Assembly: GCA_028703175.1 (NCBI GenBank)
Contig: JAQVNJ010000066.1
Coordinates: forward strand, 1-30,962
Reading direction: 5' to 3'
From: JAAYCB01 sp012744395
Lineage (GTDB): Bacteria; Planctomycetota; Planctomycetia; Pirellulales; Thermoguttaceae
DNA: 30,962 nucleotides
Below the pieces are notes generated by a model that worked only from the letters and a program-made list of their open reading frames with translations, was not told the origin of the DNA and did not search any database. Below are positions 15,496-23,655 of this stretch, piece by piece (position 1 is the first letter of the stretch; every line of letters begins with the position of its first letter). The position numbers and the translations under genes were made by a program.

Positions 15496-16203
15496 GTGTG
15501 CCCTCAGCCGATCATCCAGTTCCGCCGCGTCAGCAAGGTCTATCACAAGGGCGGCGCCGACATCCACCCGCTCGACGAGATCACGCTGACGATCCAGGAG
15601 GGCGACTTCGTGGCGCTGATGGGCCCCTCGGGCTCCGGCAAGACCACGCTCTTGAATCTGCTCGGCGGCCTCGACACGCCGACTTCGGGCGAAGTCATCG
15701 TCTGCGGGCAGGACCTGGCCGCGCTCAGCTCGCACGAGCGGGCACGCTGGCGCTGCGACCACGTGGCCTACGTCTTCCAGGCCTACAACCTGCTGCCGGT
15801 GCTGACCGCGTACCAAAACGTCGAGCTGCCGCTGACGTTGATGCCGCTCAGCCGCCGCCAGCGGCGCGAGCACGCGCTCAAAGCGCTGGAAATCGTCGGC
15901 CTGGCCGACCGCGTCCACCACCGGCCCGACGAGCTTTCCGGCGGGCAGGAGCAGCGCGTAGCGATCGCCCGTGCGCTCGCCTCCGATCCCGACTTGCTGC
16001 TGGCCGACGAGCCGACCGGCGACTTGGACGCCCACTCCGCCCAGGAGATCATGTCGCTTCTGATCGCGCTGAACCGCGACTATCGCAAGACGATCATCCT
16101 CGTCACGCACGACCCCAAGGTCGCGCATGCCGCCCACCGCGAGCTGCACCTGGAAAAAGGCGTCCTGTCCCGCGACGTGGATGTGAAGAACCAGCGGATG
16201 TGA
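15496..16203 (+). CDS. ABC exporter ATP-binding protein (MacB/LolD-like)
   Basis: A 235-residue ATPase from a GTG start at 15496, 7 bp after the adaptor gene. Walker A is GPSGSGKT at 43-50, the signature is LSGGQEQRVAIARAL from 147, Walker B is LLLADEPTGDLD with Asp171-Glu172, and a switch His lies in VTHDPKVAHAA. Gln95 of the Q-loop is seen in YVFQAYNLLP. All catalytic motifs are intact. The best match of motif style is the MacB/LolD/FtsE group, which powers export of peptides, lipoproteins or macrolides, not import. It sits between the adaptor and the two permeases. Substrate unknown. Confidence 0.93.
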   Translation: MCPQPIIQFRRVSKVYHKGGADIHPLDEITLTIQEGDFVALMGPSGSGKTTLLNLLGGLDTPTSGEVIVCGQDLAALSSHERARWRCDHVAYVFQAYNLLPVLTAYQNVELPLTLMPLSRRQRREHALKALEIVGLADRVHHRPDELSGGQEQRVAIARALASDPDLLLADEPTGDLDAHSAQEIMSLLIALNRDYRKTIILVTHDPKVAHAAHRELHLEKGVLSRDVDVKNQRM

Positions 16204-16207
16204 CCCG

Positions 16208-17380
16208 ATGCGCCTGCTGCTCCTGAACCTGCTCCGCAAGCCGCTCCGCACCCTGCTGACGGTGTTTGGCGTCGGCGTGGCGCTGTTCCTGTTCTGCTTC
16301 CTCGAGATCGTGCTGGCGGCGTTCAACGCCGGCGTCGACATGTCCGACGCCTCGCGGCTGGTCGTGCAGCACAAGGAGTCGATCATCTTCGAGCTGCCGA
16401 TGGCGTACCGCTCGCTGATCGAGCAGACCGAGGGCGTCGCCGGCGTGACCACCGCCTCGTGGTTCGGCGGCCTCTCGCAGGAGCCTCTTGCCAACGGCGA
16501 GAAGCGCGAGGAGTTCTTCGCGCAGTTCGCCACGGACATCGAGCGCTACCTGGCGCTGTATCCCGAAATCGAGGTTCCAGCGGATCAGCTCCGCGACCTG
16601 TTGAGCGACCAGATGGGCTGCTTGCTGGGAGGGAAGATCGCCGAGCGGCTGAACAAGAAGGTTGGCGACCGGCTCGTGCTGCGGAGCACGATCTGGACGC
16701 AGAAGAACAGTTCGACGATCTGGGAGTTCAACGTCCGCGCGCTGTACACGACCGGTTCGCCGACCTTCGACGAGACGATGATGCTGATTCACGAGAAGCG
16801 CTTCGACGAGGCGCGGCAGTTCGGCCGGGGCTCGGTGGGCCTATACATCCTCAGCATTGCCGACCCGGAACGCTCGGCGGAAATCTCCGCGGCGATCGAC
16901 GCCCGCTTCGCCAACAGCCCCTACGAGACGCGGACGATGACCGAGAAGGCGTTCAACCTCCAGTTCGTCGGCATGATCGGCAACTTCCAGCTCTTGCTCC
17001 GCTCGATCGGCAGCGCGGTGGTGCTGACGATGCTCCTCGTCTCGGCCAACACGATGATGATGAGCGCCCGCGAGCGGACGCGCGAAATGGGCATCCTCAA
17101 GGCGATCGGCTTCACGGACGGCCACGTGTTCCTGCTGCTGATCGGCGAGGCGCTGGCGATTTCGCTGCTCGGCGCGTTGGCGGGCGTGGGCCTGGCCTGG
17201 CTGCTGGCCAACGCCCTGCACTACAACCCCAAGCCCGACTTCTTTCCCATCTTCTACCTGCCCGGCCGGTCGATGCTTGCCGCGGTCGGGCTGGCCGCCC
17301 TGACGGGCCTGCTCAGCGGCGTCGTGCCGGCCACCGCCGGGATGCGGCTGAGCGCCACCGAGGCGCTGCGGAGCGTGTAA
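16208..17380 (+). CDS. ABC exporter permease 1 (FtsX/MacB-type)
   Basis: A 390-residue permease starting 4 bp after the ATPase stop. Architecture is MacB/FtsX-like: an N-terminal helix (RTLLTVFGVGVALFLFCFLE, about residues 14-33), a large extracytoplasmic domain to about residue 255, then three membrane helices. The helix before MSARERTREMGILKAIGFT carries the coupling segment, and the last helices include LLLIGEALAISLLGAL and MLAAVGLAALTGLLSG. The ending SATEALRSV is typical of this family. It probably pairs with the next permease as a heterodimer, since both are distinct and adjacent. No fused ATPase domain, as expected from the separate ATPase gene. Confidence 0.88.
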   Translation: MRLLLLNLLRKPLRTLLTVFGVGVALFLFCFLEIVLAAFNAGVDMSDASRLVVQHKESIIFELPMAYRSLIEQTEGVAGVTTASWFGGLSQEPLANGEKREEFFAQFATDIERYLALYPEIEVPADQLRDLLSDQMGCLLGGKIAERLNKKVGDRLVLRSTIWTQKNSSTIWEFNVRALYTTGSPTFDETMMLIHEKRFDEARQFGRGSVGLYILSIADPERSAEISAAIDARFANSPYETRTMTEKAFNLQFVGMIGNFQLLLRSIGSAVVLTMLLVSANTMMMSARERTREMGILKAIGFTDGHVFLLLIGEALAISLLGALAGVGLAWLLANALHYNPKPDFFPIFYLPGRSMLAAVGLAALTGLLSGVVPATAGMRLSATEALRSV

Positions 17381-17382
17381 GC

Positions 17383-18555
17383 ATGGCGATCCCGTTGATC
17401 TACAGCCTGCGCAGCGTTGCCGTGCGGAAGGCCTCGTCCGCGATGGCCGTCGGCGGTTTCGCGCTGGTGGTCGTGGTCTTCGTGACCCTGCTCTCGCTCG
17501 GCGCGGGCTTCCGCAAGATCGTCGAGTCGTCCGGCAGCCCGCAGAACGTGCTCGTGCTGCGCAAGGGGGCGGATGCCGAACTACCGAGCCAGGTGATGCT
17601 CGAAACGGCGCGGACGATCAGCGAGCTGCCGATCGTCGCCGAGGAGGAGGGCCGCAAGCTGGCGGTCTTCGAGAGCGTGCTGATCGTCGCGCGGCCCAAT
17701 CGCGGAGGCAGAGAGTCGCATGTCACGATCCGCGGCGTGCCCTCGCACGCGCGCAGCGTGCACGCCGACGTCCGCCTGGCGCGCGGCCGGTGGTTCACCC
17801 CAGGCTCGAGCGAGGCGGTGCTGGGCGTCGGCCTGGCCCGCCGGATTCGCGACGTGGGCCTCGGCCAATCGATCACGATCGGCCGCGACACGTGGCGGAT
17901 CGTCGGCCTGTTCGAGGCCGGCGGCAGCTCGCTGGAATCGGAACTCTGGATGGACGGCGACCTGCTGCAAACCGCCTTCCACCGCGACGGCGTCTTCCAG
18001 TCGGTGTTGTTCCGCGCCGCCGGCGACCCGCAGGATGCGGTCCGGCGGCTCACCGCGCTTGCCGAGAGCGATCCCCGCCTCCGCTCCGTCCAGGCGATGA
18101 CCGAGAAGGAGTACTACCGCAGGCAGGCCAAGCTGATGGCCGACTTGATCACGGTCCTCGGCGGCATCCTGACCGCGATCATGTCCGTCGGCGCGATCGC
18201 CGGCGCCATGAACACGATGTACGCCGCCGTCAGCCAGCGGAAGCGCGAGATCGGCTGCCTGCTGGCGATGGGCTTTGCGCCCCGGGCGATCTGGCTGGCC
18301 TTCATGGTCGAGTCGCTCCTGCTCGCCGGTCTCGGCGCGGCCCTCGGCTGCGCGGCGTCGATGGCCTTTGACGGCATGCAGACGGGCATGACGAACTGGG
18401 CGACGTTCTCCGAAACGGCGTTCGAATTCGCCGTTACGCCGGGAATCCTCGCCGCCGCCGCGCTCGTCTCGGTGGCGATGGGTTTCGTCGGCGGCGTATT
18501 GCCGGCGTTCCGCGCCGCGCGGATGAAGGTCGTCGACGCGCTGCGGCGGGCGTAA
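17383..18555 (+). CDS. ABC exporter permease 2 (FtsX/MacB-type)
   Basis: A 390-residue permease starting 2 bp after permease 1. An N-terminal helix (SAMAVGGFALVVVVFVTLLS) is followed by an extracytoplasmic domain (about 45-250) with IRGVPSHARSVHADVR and RDTWRIVGLFEAGG, as in MacB periplasmic domains. Then come three helices, including VLGGILTAIMSVGAIAGAMN, the coupling segment AVSQRKREIGCLLAMGFAP and a last helix ending LPAFRAARMKVVDALRRA. Same length as permease 1 but diverged in sequence, so a heterodimeric transporter is likely. It is the last gene of the operon; a spacer of about 560 bp follows. Confidence 0.88.
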   Translation: MAIPLIYSLRSVAVRKASSAMAVGGFALVVVVFVTLLSLGAGFRKIVESSGSPQNVLVLRKGADAELPSQVMLETARTISELPIVAEEEGRKLAVFESVLIVARPNRGGRESHVTIRGVPSHARSVHADVRLARGRWFTPGSSEAVLGVGLARRIRDVGLGQSITIGRDTWRIVGLFEAGGSSLESELWMDGDLLQTAFHRDGVFQSVLFRAAGDPQDAVRRLTALAESDPRLRSVQAMTEKEYYRRQAKLMADLITVLGGILTAIMSVGAIAGAMNTMYAAVSQRKREIGCLLAMGFAPRAIWLAFMVESLLLAGLGAALGCAASMAFDGMQTGMTNWATFSETAFEFAVTPGILAAAALVSVAMGFVGGVLPAFRAARMKVVDALRRA

Positions 18556-19118
18556 GTCGCGCGGAGACTCTGGCCAACGCGATCGGTCAGGCCACAACAT
18601 GGCGGCTGACCGAGCCTTGTGGGAGAGACTCTTGCGCGTCGTGCCAAACCCGAATTCCGCCTCAACATTAGCGAGCGACCAGCTTGAAGACGCGGCTGTT
18701 GTGCGCAAATCGCAACGTGAATATAAGAGAGGCTGGAGAAGGCGGTCCACGACTCGACAGACCCCAAGCTCACGCCGGTGTATGAGGAACGGTCAGTGCC
18801 GGAAGGTACGGGACGTCTCCCCGTGATGCAAGTGCATGCCGGCCTGCCGCCGTATACACGGACACGGCCGGGGCGGACAAAATCCGCATCGGCAAGGAAT
18901 CCAGGCCGCTCACGGGCGCAATTCGCCGCCGGGTGATGGTGGAGACCGGGGAGACAGACTTCACTTGTGATTCAACGGGGTGGAACAGCTTTTCAACAAG
19001 CATGGTTGGGGTGTGCCTGCCCCCGTGGCGGCGATTCTTTCCCCGGGGCATGAATCACCGCCGACCCTGTTCTGGTGGTCGTCCACTCGATATACGCAAT
19101 TGCCAGGCGGTTGCCGCG
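18556..19118. other. Gene-poor spacer of about 560 bp with possible decayed coding DNA
   Basis: The spacer between the exporter operon and the convergent DUF6807 gene is clearly poorer in GC than the flanks. One stretch (about 18725-18820) translates to protein-like LEKAVHDSTDPKLTPVYEER followed by SVPEGTGRLPVMQVHAGLPP, but has no usable start and then degenerates. No group II intron domain V, reverse transcriptase, tRNA or terminator with a T-run was found. I read it as degraded DNA of unknown origin. Confidence 0.35.
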
Positions 19119-20075
19119 TCAAGCGATCCACTGCCGGTAGATGCGCTCGACCCCCGCCTCTTGCGGGTCCCCGGCGAACAGGAGCACGCGGTATTTGAGC
19201 GACACCGACTGGCCCGCCGCCAACTCCCACGGCTTTTCCAGAAAGTTCATCGGCGTCGGAGAAATGAAACCGTAATCGCGGGTGAACCACTTCGACGGCG
19301 ACCAGGGGTTGCTGGGGTGATCCAACAGGGCGATGCCCTCGACCACGGCCGGATTCCCCTGCCGTTTGCCGAAATAGGCGGACCAGGCCGCCGCCTGGCC
19401 GAACGTCGCCTTTTCACCCTCCTGGCCGTTGGAGTTGACCAGCGTGCCGCCGCCCCAGGGGGTGATGTCGCGAGCCGCTCGCAAGGCGAACAGCGAATGG
19501 TTCGTCTTCAGTACGGTGGCGTCCACGACCGCGGTCCAGGTGATGCGGGCATCGATGATCCGCAGCCGCGGCCCGGCGACGGAAATCGTGAACTGCCGCT
19601 CGTCGCGCATCACGGCCGCCTCGCCGGGCTTGTGCCACTGGCACGCGTCGAGAATCTCCGCCGACTCCGGGGTGCGGACTGCCAGCTTCGGCCCAGCGGA
19701 GATGATCTGCCCCGCGTCGACCTCGCCTTGCCAGTAATTGCCGCCGTTGACCCGGTCGCAGGCGAAGAGCAGGGAACGGTGATGCGGATAGGAGGAACCC
19801 GTCTCGGTGGTCAGCGAGAGGCCCGAGACGGGACCGCTGAGCGGATAGAAATAGGGATATTTCTGCGTGGGATGCGCCCGGTAACAGGTGACCGGGTCGT
19901 CGGCCCAGCGAATCCAGATTTGCGGCCCGAAGGCGTAGGCCGTCAGTCTGTCAGAGCCGGGCAGCGGCTGGATGCCCGGCTTCTTCGCGGCGGCGGCCAG
20001 CCCACCAACAGCCGGCGATGCTCCGGCGGCCAGCGCCCCGATGAGGAAACCGCGACGCGATAGGTCTGGCGACAT
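19119..20075 (-). CDS. TAT-exported PmoA-like (DUF6807) protein
   Basis: A 318-residue protein from ATG 20075, chosen because GGGAG lies 8 nt upstream and the twin-arginine leader starts at once (MSPDLSRRGFLIGALAAG); earlier in-frame ATGs lack a ribosome site. The mature part shows the DUF6807 pattern: FGPQIWIRWADDPVTCYRAH, then YPYFYPLSGPVSGLSLTTE and SYPHHRSLLFACDRVNGG, with HHRSL a family landmark, and an end AGVERIYRQWIA. The family occurs widely in Planctomycetes and Bacteroidetes next to glycan genes; its biochemical role is not established and despite the old name it is not methane monooxygenase. It neighbours a large lyase-like gene on the same strand. A decayed paralogue lies at 30053-30354. 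Confidence 0.85.
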   Translation of the reverse strand: MSPDLSRRGFLIGALAAGASPAVGGLAAAAKKPGIQPLPGSDRLTAYAFGPQIWIRWADDPVTCYRAHPTQKYPYFYPLSGPVSGLSLTTETGSSYPHHRSLLFACDRVNGGNYWQGEVDAGQIISAGPKLAVRTPESAEILDACQWHKPGEAAVMRDERQFTISVAGPRLRIIDARITWTAVVDATVLKTNHSLFALRAARDITPWGGGTLVNSNGQEGEKATFGQAAAWSAYFGKRQGNPAVVEGIALLDHPSNPWSPSKWFTRDYGFISPTPMNFLEKPWELAAGQSVSLKYRVLLFAGDPQEAGVERIYRQWIA

Positions 20076-20258
20076 TTCTCGCACTCCCATGCCAGGTCGA
20101 GCACGACGGCGGAGGATCATCCAGGAACATCGTGCGGAGGATTCGCGAAACGTTCGGCGCCGGCTCGGCGCAGCGACAGGCGGGCAGCACCAGCGGCGCG
20201 AGCGGCAATCGCCTGATTGTCGCATTCCGGCTCGTTCGGGGCAATTGCACGGCCTTCC

Positions 20259-21995
20259 TCAATGTCCAAGAATCTCGATCGCCACGCGGTGGGCGCGGTG
20301 GTCTGGATCGAACGGAACGCGAATCACGATCCGGCCCTCGGCCGGCGCGGCGCGGCCATCCTTACGATAGGGGTTGTGGGGCAGAACCGGCCACCGCAAG
20401 CTCGCCGAGGCGGGCAGTCGCAACCGCCAGCCCGCATGGGTCACCGAGCCGGCGACTTGCTCGGCCGCCAGCTCGATCGCTTCGCTGCCGAGGATCGTCT
20501 TCGTGCCGCCGGCCGTCTCGAGCGTTTCGCCGAGGCGTGGCAGCAGTGTCAAGTGGCCCGCCGCCGGGAGGTTGGACTGCGTGGTCGTTTCCAGCCGGTA
20601 CTCGAGCGTTGCTTCGTCTTTGACGGCGAGGCAGACGCGGCAGGTCTCAGGGCCGTAGGCCAGATCGAGCCCGGCTTCCGGCTCAAGGACGAGTCTGGCG
20701 GCGGACGGGACGTGGTGAAGCTCGCCCTTGGGGATGAAAGCCGGATTCTCATCGCCCGGCGCGTGGGCCAAGAGCGCCGGGTCGCCAATCGTGAAGTTGC
20801 TCCAGCCGGGCTGGAGCTTCGTGTTGCCTCCGCCCACGATCAGGCCGGTCTTGTCGTGATAGATGCTGACGAAATTCTGGCGATCTTGAATCCACCGCGA
20901 GTTGACGATCGGCGTCGTATAGGCCGAGAGGCAGACGAACCACGGTCCCCGGCGGAGCGTGGCGGCGCGGTCCACGCCCCCTTCGCTGAGCACGAAGGTC
21001 TGGCTGGTCTCACCGGCCGGCGGCGCGTCGATCGGACCTTCCTCGCCGTAAAGCAGCAGCGAGGCAATCAGGTCGGGATCGAGGCGGTCGATCCCGAGGC
21101 GCGACCATTGGTTCTGGAGGTACGCCCGGCCGGCGCGCGAGAACGTGAAGCCGACGTTGCCGCTGGCGATCGAGCTTGCGAAGGGGTTTCGCTGGTCGAT
21201 TGTCTCGACATTCTGGCCGCCGGGATACGTGAAGTGGCGGTGAAAGGCCGCGGCCTTTTCGAGCGCCGGGAGGACGCGCTGGTCGCCGGACATGGCGTAG
21301 TAGGCGCCCACCGCATCGACGTAGACGAAGTCGTAGGCCACGACCGGCCCGCCGCCTTCGGGCCAGTATCCGCCTTCCGATTGTGAACCGATCACGCGGA
21401 CCATGAAGTCGGCCGCCTGCCGGCGCCACTCGGGCTGATCGAGAATCGTGCCGGCGGCATAGAGCCCCATGGCATGATGCGCCGGAATGTTGTGGACGTG
21501 CCCGAGGCAGTTTTTGCTGATCCCGGTGAAGCCCAGCCCGAGGGCGCCGGTCCAGGCTTTGCGGGCCTCCGGAGGCATCTGGTCGCGGATCAGGCCGAAG
21601 GTGCGGATCCAGCGCGAGTACGTCCACGGCATCCAGATCATGCCCCAGGTGCTGCCGTCCTTCTTCTCGAAAATCCACCGTCCCTCGCCGTCCATCTTCT
21701 CGATCAACGGGTCGCCCGACTTGACAATCACGCTCAGCAGCTTTGGATCATGGTAGTATGGGTTCTTATCCCCGGGAGTCGAATAGGCGACGGCCAGCGG
21801 ATACATGGGATGCTGGTCGCGGCAAATCCAGATGCCCGAGCCGAAACGCCCGGTCCGGGCGTCGAACGTCTTGAGAATCGCGGGCACTTTTTTGACCAGC
21901 TCGCCGAGCAGGCGCTCCTTGTAGACCAGTTCGTCCGGATGGGCGGATGCCGCCAGTGCGAGCATGATGACCAGCGGTAGAGTCGATGGGCGCAT
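20259..21995 (-). CDS. Exported two-domain lyase-like protein, function not certain
   Basis: A 578-residue protein from ATG 21995, with GGAG 7 nt upstream; the frame runs on to 22094 but only in Pro/Arg-rich intergenic sequence. Signal peptide: STLPLVIMLALAASA. Residues about 25-330 are helix-rich with conserved aromatic and His patches (SRWIRTFGLIRDQMPPEARK, GHVHNIPAHHAMGLYAAG, GSQSEGGYWPEGGGPVVAYD), suggesting an alpha/alpha toroid as in polysaccharide lyases and heparinases. The last 200 residues are strand-rich, consistent with a C-terminal beta-sandwich. I recognise no exact family, so heparinase/alginate-lyase-like is only a fold guess. It lies 183 bp upstream of the DUF6807 gene and may be co-transcribed with it. 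Confidence 0.7.
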   Translation of the reverse strand: MRPSTLPLVIMLALAASAHPDELVYKERLLGELVKKVPAILKTFDARTGRFGSGIWICRDQHPMYPLAVAYSTPGDKNPYYHDPKLLSVIVKSGDPLIEKMDGEGRWIFEKKDGSTWGMIWMPWTYSRWIRTFGLIRDQMPPEARKAWTGALGLGFTGISKNCLGHVHNIPAHHAMGLYAAGTILDQPEWRRQAADFMVRVIGSQSEGGYWPEGGGPVVAYDFVYVDAVGAYYAMSGDQRVLPALEKAAAFHRHFTYPGGQNVETIDQRNPFASSIASGNVGFTFSRAGRAYLQNQWSRLGIDRLDPDLIASLLLYGEEGPIDAPPAGETSQTFVLSEGGVDRAATLRRGPWFVCLSAYTTPIVNSRWIQDRQNFVSIYHDKTGLIVGGGNTKLQPGWSNFTIGDPALLAHAPGDENPAFIPKGELHHVPSAARLVLEPEAGLDLAYGPETCRVCLAVKDEATLEYRLETTTQSNLPAAGHLTLLPRLGETLETAGGTKTILGSEAIELAAEQVAGSVTHAGWRLRLPASASLRWPVLPHNPYRKDGRAAPAEGRIVIRVPFDPDHRAHRVAIEILGH

Positions 21996-22167
21996 GGTTG
22001 GACTCCGTGGCTGCGGTGTTGGGGGCGTCGATTGTGGTGGGTTATCCCATCGGCGGCCCTTCAATCGCCGCCGCGATTCCCGGGCGTTCCGCACGCCTTC
22101 CCAACCAGCCTATCCTGTGGACAATGGAATTGCGACCTTCAAGGCCGATCCGCACGCTGACTTGCTG

Positions 22168-22248
22168 TCTTCCGTGTTTGTTGTGAATCGGAGGAATAAA
22201 CGGTCGCGAGTCTTTGTTTTCAGCACGCCACGATGGGGCGCCGGTGAA
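22168..22248 (+). repeat. Dispersed 81-bp repeat, copy 1
   Basis: This stretch aligns without gaps to 30805-30885 in the same orientation. The last 49 bases of the two copies (22200-22248 and 30837-30885) agree at 46 positions, and the first 32 are more diverged. The conserved part holds ACGGTCGCGAGTCT and ATGGGGCGCCGG. Copy 1 runs directly into the broken front of the APP1-like remnant. No terminal inverted repeats, target duplications or transposase were seen. Confidence 0.75.
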
Positions 22249-22759
22249 AACGCAGAGTGCCAGTCCCCCAGGCGATGCGGCGACGCCGGGCGGCGAGCAA
22301 CCGGCAAGGACCTCCGACATAGGCCGCGACGAAGAAGTGGTGTTCTTTTATGTCTCGGGCAGCCCCTGGCAGCTTTACCCACTGCTGGCGGAGTCTGTCG
22401 ACGCGGAGGGCTACCCGCGCGGCTCGTTCGATCTGAAGCACTTTCGCTTGAAGGATCGTTCGATGCTCGGCCTGCTCCCGTCGCGGGAGGCAACCAAGCT
22501 GCGCGCGATCGAGGCGATCCTGGCCGCCTGCCCCGAGCGGCGATTCATCCTGATCAGCGATTCCGGCGAACAGGACCCGGAAATCTACGTCAAAGTCGCC
22601 CGAGACCACCCCGGCCGGGTGGCGGCGATCCTTATCCGTTCGGTCCGCGGTGAAAAAATCGGCGACGAGCGGTTCCAATCCCTCCGCAAAGGCCTCCAAG
22701 GCGTGCGGCTGGAACTGTTCGAGCATCCCGAAACGATCATCGGTCCGCTCATCGAATAG
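22214..22759 (+). pseudogene. Truncated APP1-type phosphatidate phosphatase (DUF2183), catalytic half lost
   Basis: The frame ends at 22759 and from about 22334 matches the back half of the DUF2183/APP1 phosphatase domain: VVFFYVSGSPWQLYPLL, GSFDLKHFRLKDRS, and RRFILISDSGEQDPEIYVKV, the GDSGExDxEIY landmark. Family members carry the nucleophile motif DxDxT well upstream; here nothing like it remains. The only upstream in-frame start is a TTG inside the 81-bp repeat, with no ribosome site, and the 40 residues it would add look random. I read this as a gene whose front half was replaced by the repeat-bearing sequence. The conserved part looks well kept, so the event may be recent. A short expressed product cannot be excluded. 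Confidence 0.75.
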
Positions 22760-22810
22760 CCGGCCGGCTGGCAGTCCGGCGGGATTTTGGGGGGGCTGAA
22801 CCGCTGAGGT

Positions 22811-22978
22811 AGTGGGAAGCCGAACGATCCGCCGGGCAAGCCGGGTGGGGATAGTGGGAAGCCGAACGATCCGCCGGGCGAGCCGGGTGGGAATAGTGGG
22901 AAGCCGAACGATCCGCCGGGCGAGCCGGGTGGGAATAGTGGGAAGCCGAACGATCCGCCGGGCGAGCCGACGGGGTTT
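22811..22978 (+). repeat. Four tandem 42-bp repeats
   Basis: Four contiguous units begin at 22811, 22853, 22895 and 22937, each starting AGTGGGAAGCCGAACGATCC and continuing GCCGGGCGAGCCGGGTGGG with few differences. The period of 42 keeps frames open on both strands (14 codons per unit), but no start, ribosome site or family supports a protein. There are no spacers, so it is not a CRISPR array. Each unit includes a GATCCGCCGG core that can partly pair with the following CCGG.GGG. Confidence 0.85.
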
Positions 22979-23110
22979 TGGGGGGAATGATCCGCCGGGC
23001 AAGCCGGCGGGATTTTTGGGAGGGGGCGGGCTGCTCAGGTAGTGGGAAGCCGAACGATCCGCCGGGCGAGCCGGCGGGATTTGCAGGGGAAGGATCCGCC
23101 GGGCGGGCCG
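22979..23110 (+). repeat. Degenerate continuation of the repeat field, with hairpin cores
   Basis: Further copies of GATCCGCCGGGC are seen near 22988, 23057 and 23092, now followed by CCGGCGGGATTT, so that ATCCGCCGG and CCGGCGGGAT face each other as a hairpin with a 5-nt loop and one bulged base. One near-complete 42-bp unit begins at 23041. The pattern recalls REP/BIME palindromic repeats of intergenic DNA. The stems differ between units, suggesting old copies that have drifted. Confidence 0.6.
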
Positions 23111-23141
23111 GCCGGATTCTGGGGAGGGGGGCGCTTCAGCG

Positions 23142-23167
23142 GATTCTCAGGTGCCTTGCTGAGAATC
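23142..23167 (-). terminator. Strong hairpin overlapping the end of the small cysteine-rich gene
   Basis: Arms GATTCTCAG (23142-23150) and CTGAGAATC (23159-23167) pair perfectly over 9 bp around an 8-nt loop. The stop codon of the minus-strand cysteine-rich gene (23147-23149) lies in one arm. It would act as a terminator or RNA-protecting stem for that gene; there is no T-run on either side. Confidence 0.45.
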
Positions 23168-23350
23168 GCCCGGACGCGCGCACCCTCGCCGCTTGGCCTC
23201 CTCCTTCTCACCGATGCGCTCGTCCGCGGGAACGGCGAACACCGAGTTCTTTGCGAGCACGCAACCAGGGCGGCCGGGCACGCAGTCGGTGCGCAACCGC
23301 ATACAGTAGTCTCGCTCCATCTCGAAATTCGGGCAGGAAAATGAACTCAC
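23147..23350 (-). CDS. Small cysteine-rich protein
   Basis: A 67-residue protein if started at GTG 23350 (GCGAGG about 8 nt upstream); an ATG at 23371 would add seven residues but lacks a ribosome site. It opens VSSFSCPNFEMERDYC and continues MRLRTDCVPGRPGCVL, so four Cys lie within about 25 residues with spacing that could bind a metal ion. A charged end (DERIGEKEEAKRR) follows. The pattern CPxF..CxxLxTDCVPGRPGCVL recalls small conserved planctomycete proteins of unknown role; this is from memory. No signal peptide. It is flanked by the repeat field on its 3' side and a gene-free spacer on its 5' side. Confidence 0.5.
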   Translation of the reverse strand: MSSFSCPNFEMERDYCMRLRTDCVPGRPGCVLAKNSVFAVPADERIGEKEEAKRRGCARPGDSQQGT

Positions 23351-23655
23351 CGCGAGCGCCTCGCATTCCATCTGCCGGATCGGATTCCGCGACGAGCAGG
23401 ATGCGTTCCGATTCCACGCCCCGGCCCGCCGGACCGAGGAATCGTAGCGCTCGATAGCCGCGCGTCAAGCCGTCCCGTTCAGACAGGCAGCCTGGCCGAA
23501 GTCGCGATCCTCCTCGCGATTGGAGACATCTGGTAATCTTCGCCGGCGTCACGATAATTGCAGGTTGCCAGCGGGGGAGCTGCCTGCCGCGTGCTCGAGC
23601 AGGTGCCCGAGACCACCCTGGGCCCGCCCTTTCCATCCCTGAGAGAGAATCTCCC
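23351..23655. other. Intergenic region upstream of the 525-residue exported protein
   Basis: About 305 bp between the divergent cysteine-rich gene and the exported protein. I see no protein-like frame, no repeat copy and no convincing promoter hexamers. GAGAG just before 23656 is the likely ribosome site for the next gene. Confidence 0.35.

Noticed and set aside
18556..19118. Group II intron or insertion sequence
   Set aside because: No domain V, no reverse transcriptase or transposase, and no terminal inverted repeats were found.
22812..23042. Repeat protein coded by the 42-bp units (14 residues per unit)
   Set aside because: Frames stay open simply because 42 is a multiple of three; the product is Arg-rich, with no supported start or ribosome site.
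22811..23110. CRISPR array
   Set aside because: The units are contiguous with no unique spacers, and no cas genes are nearby.
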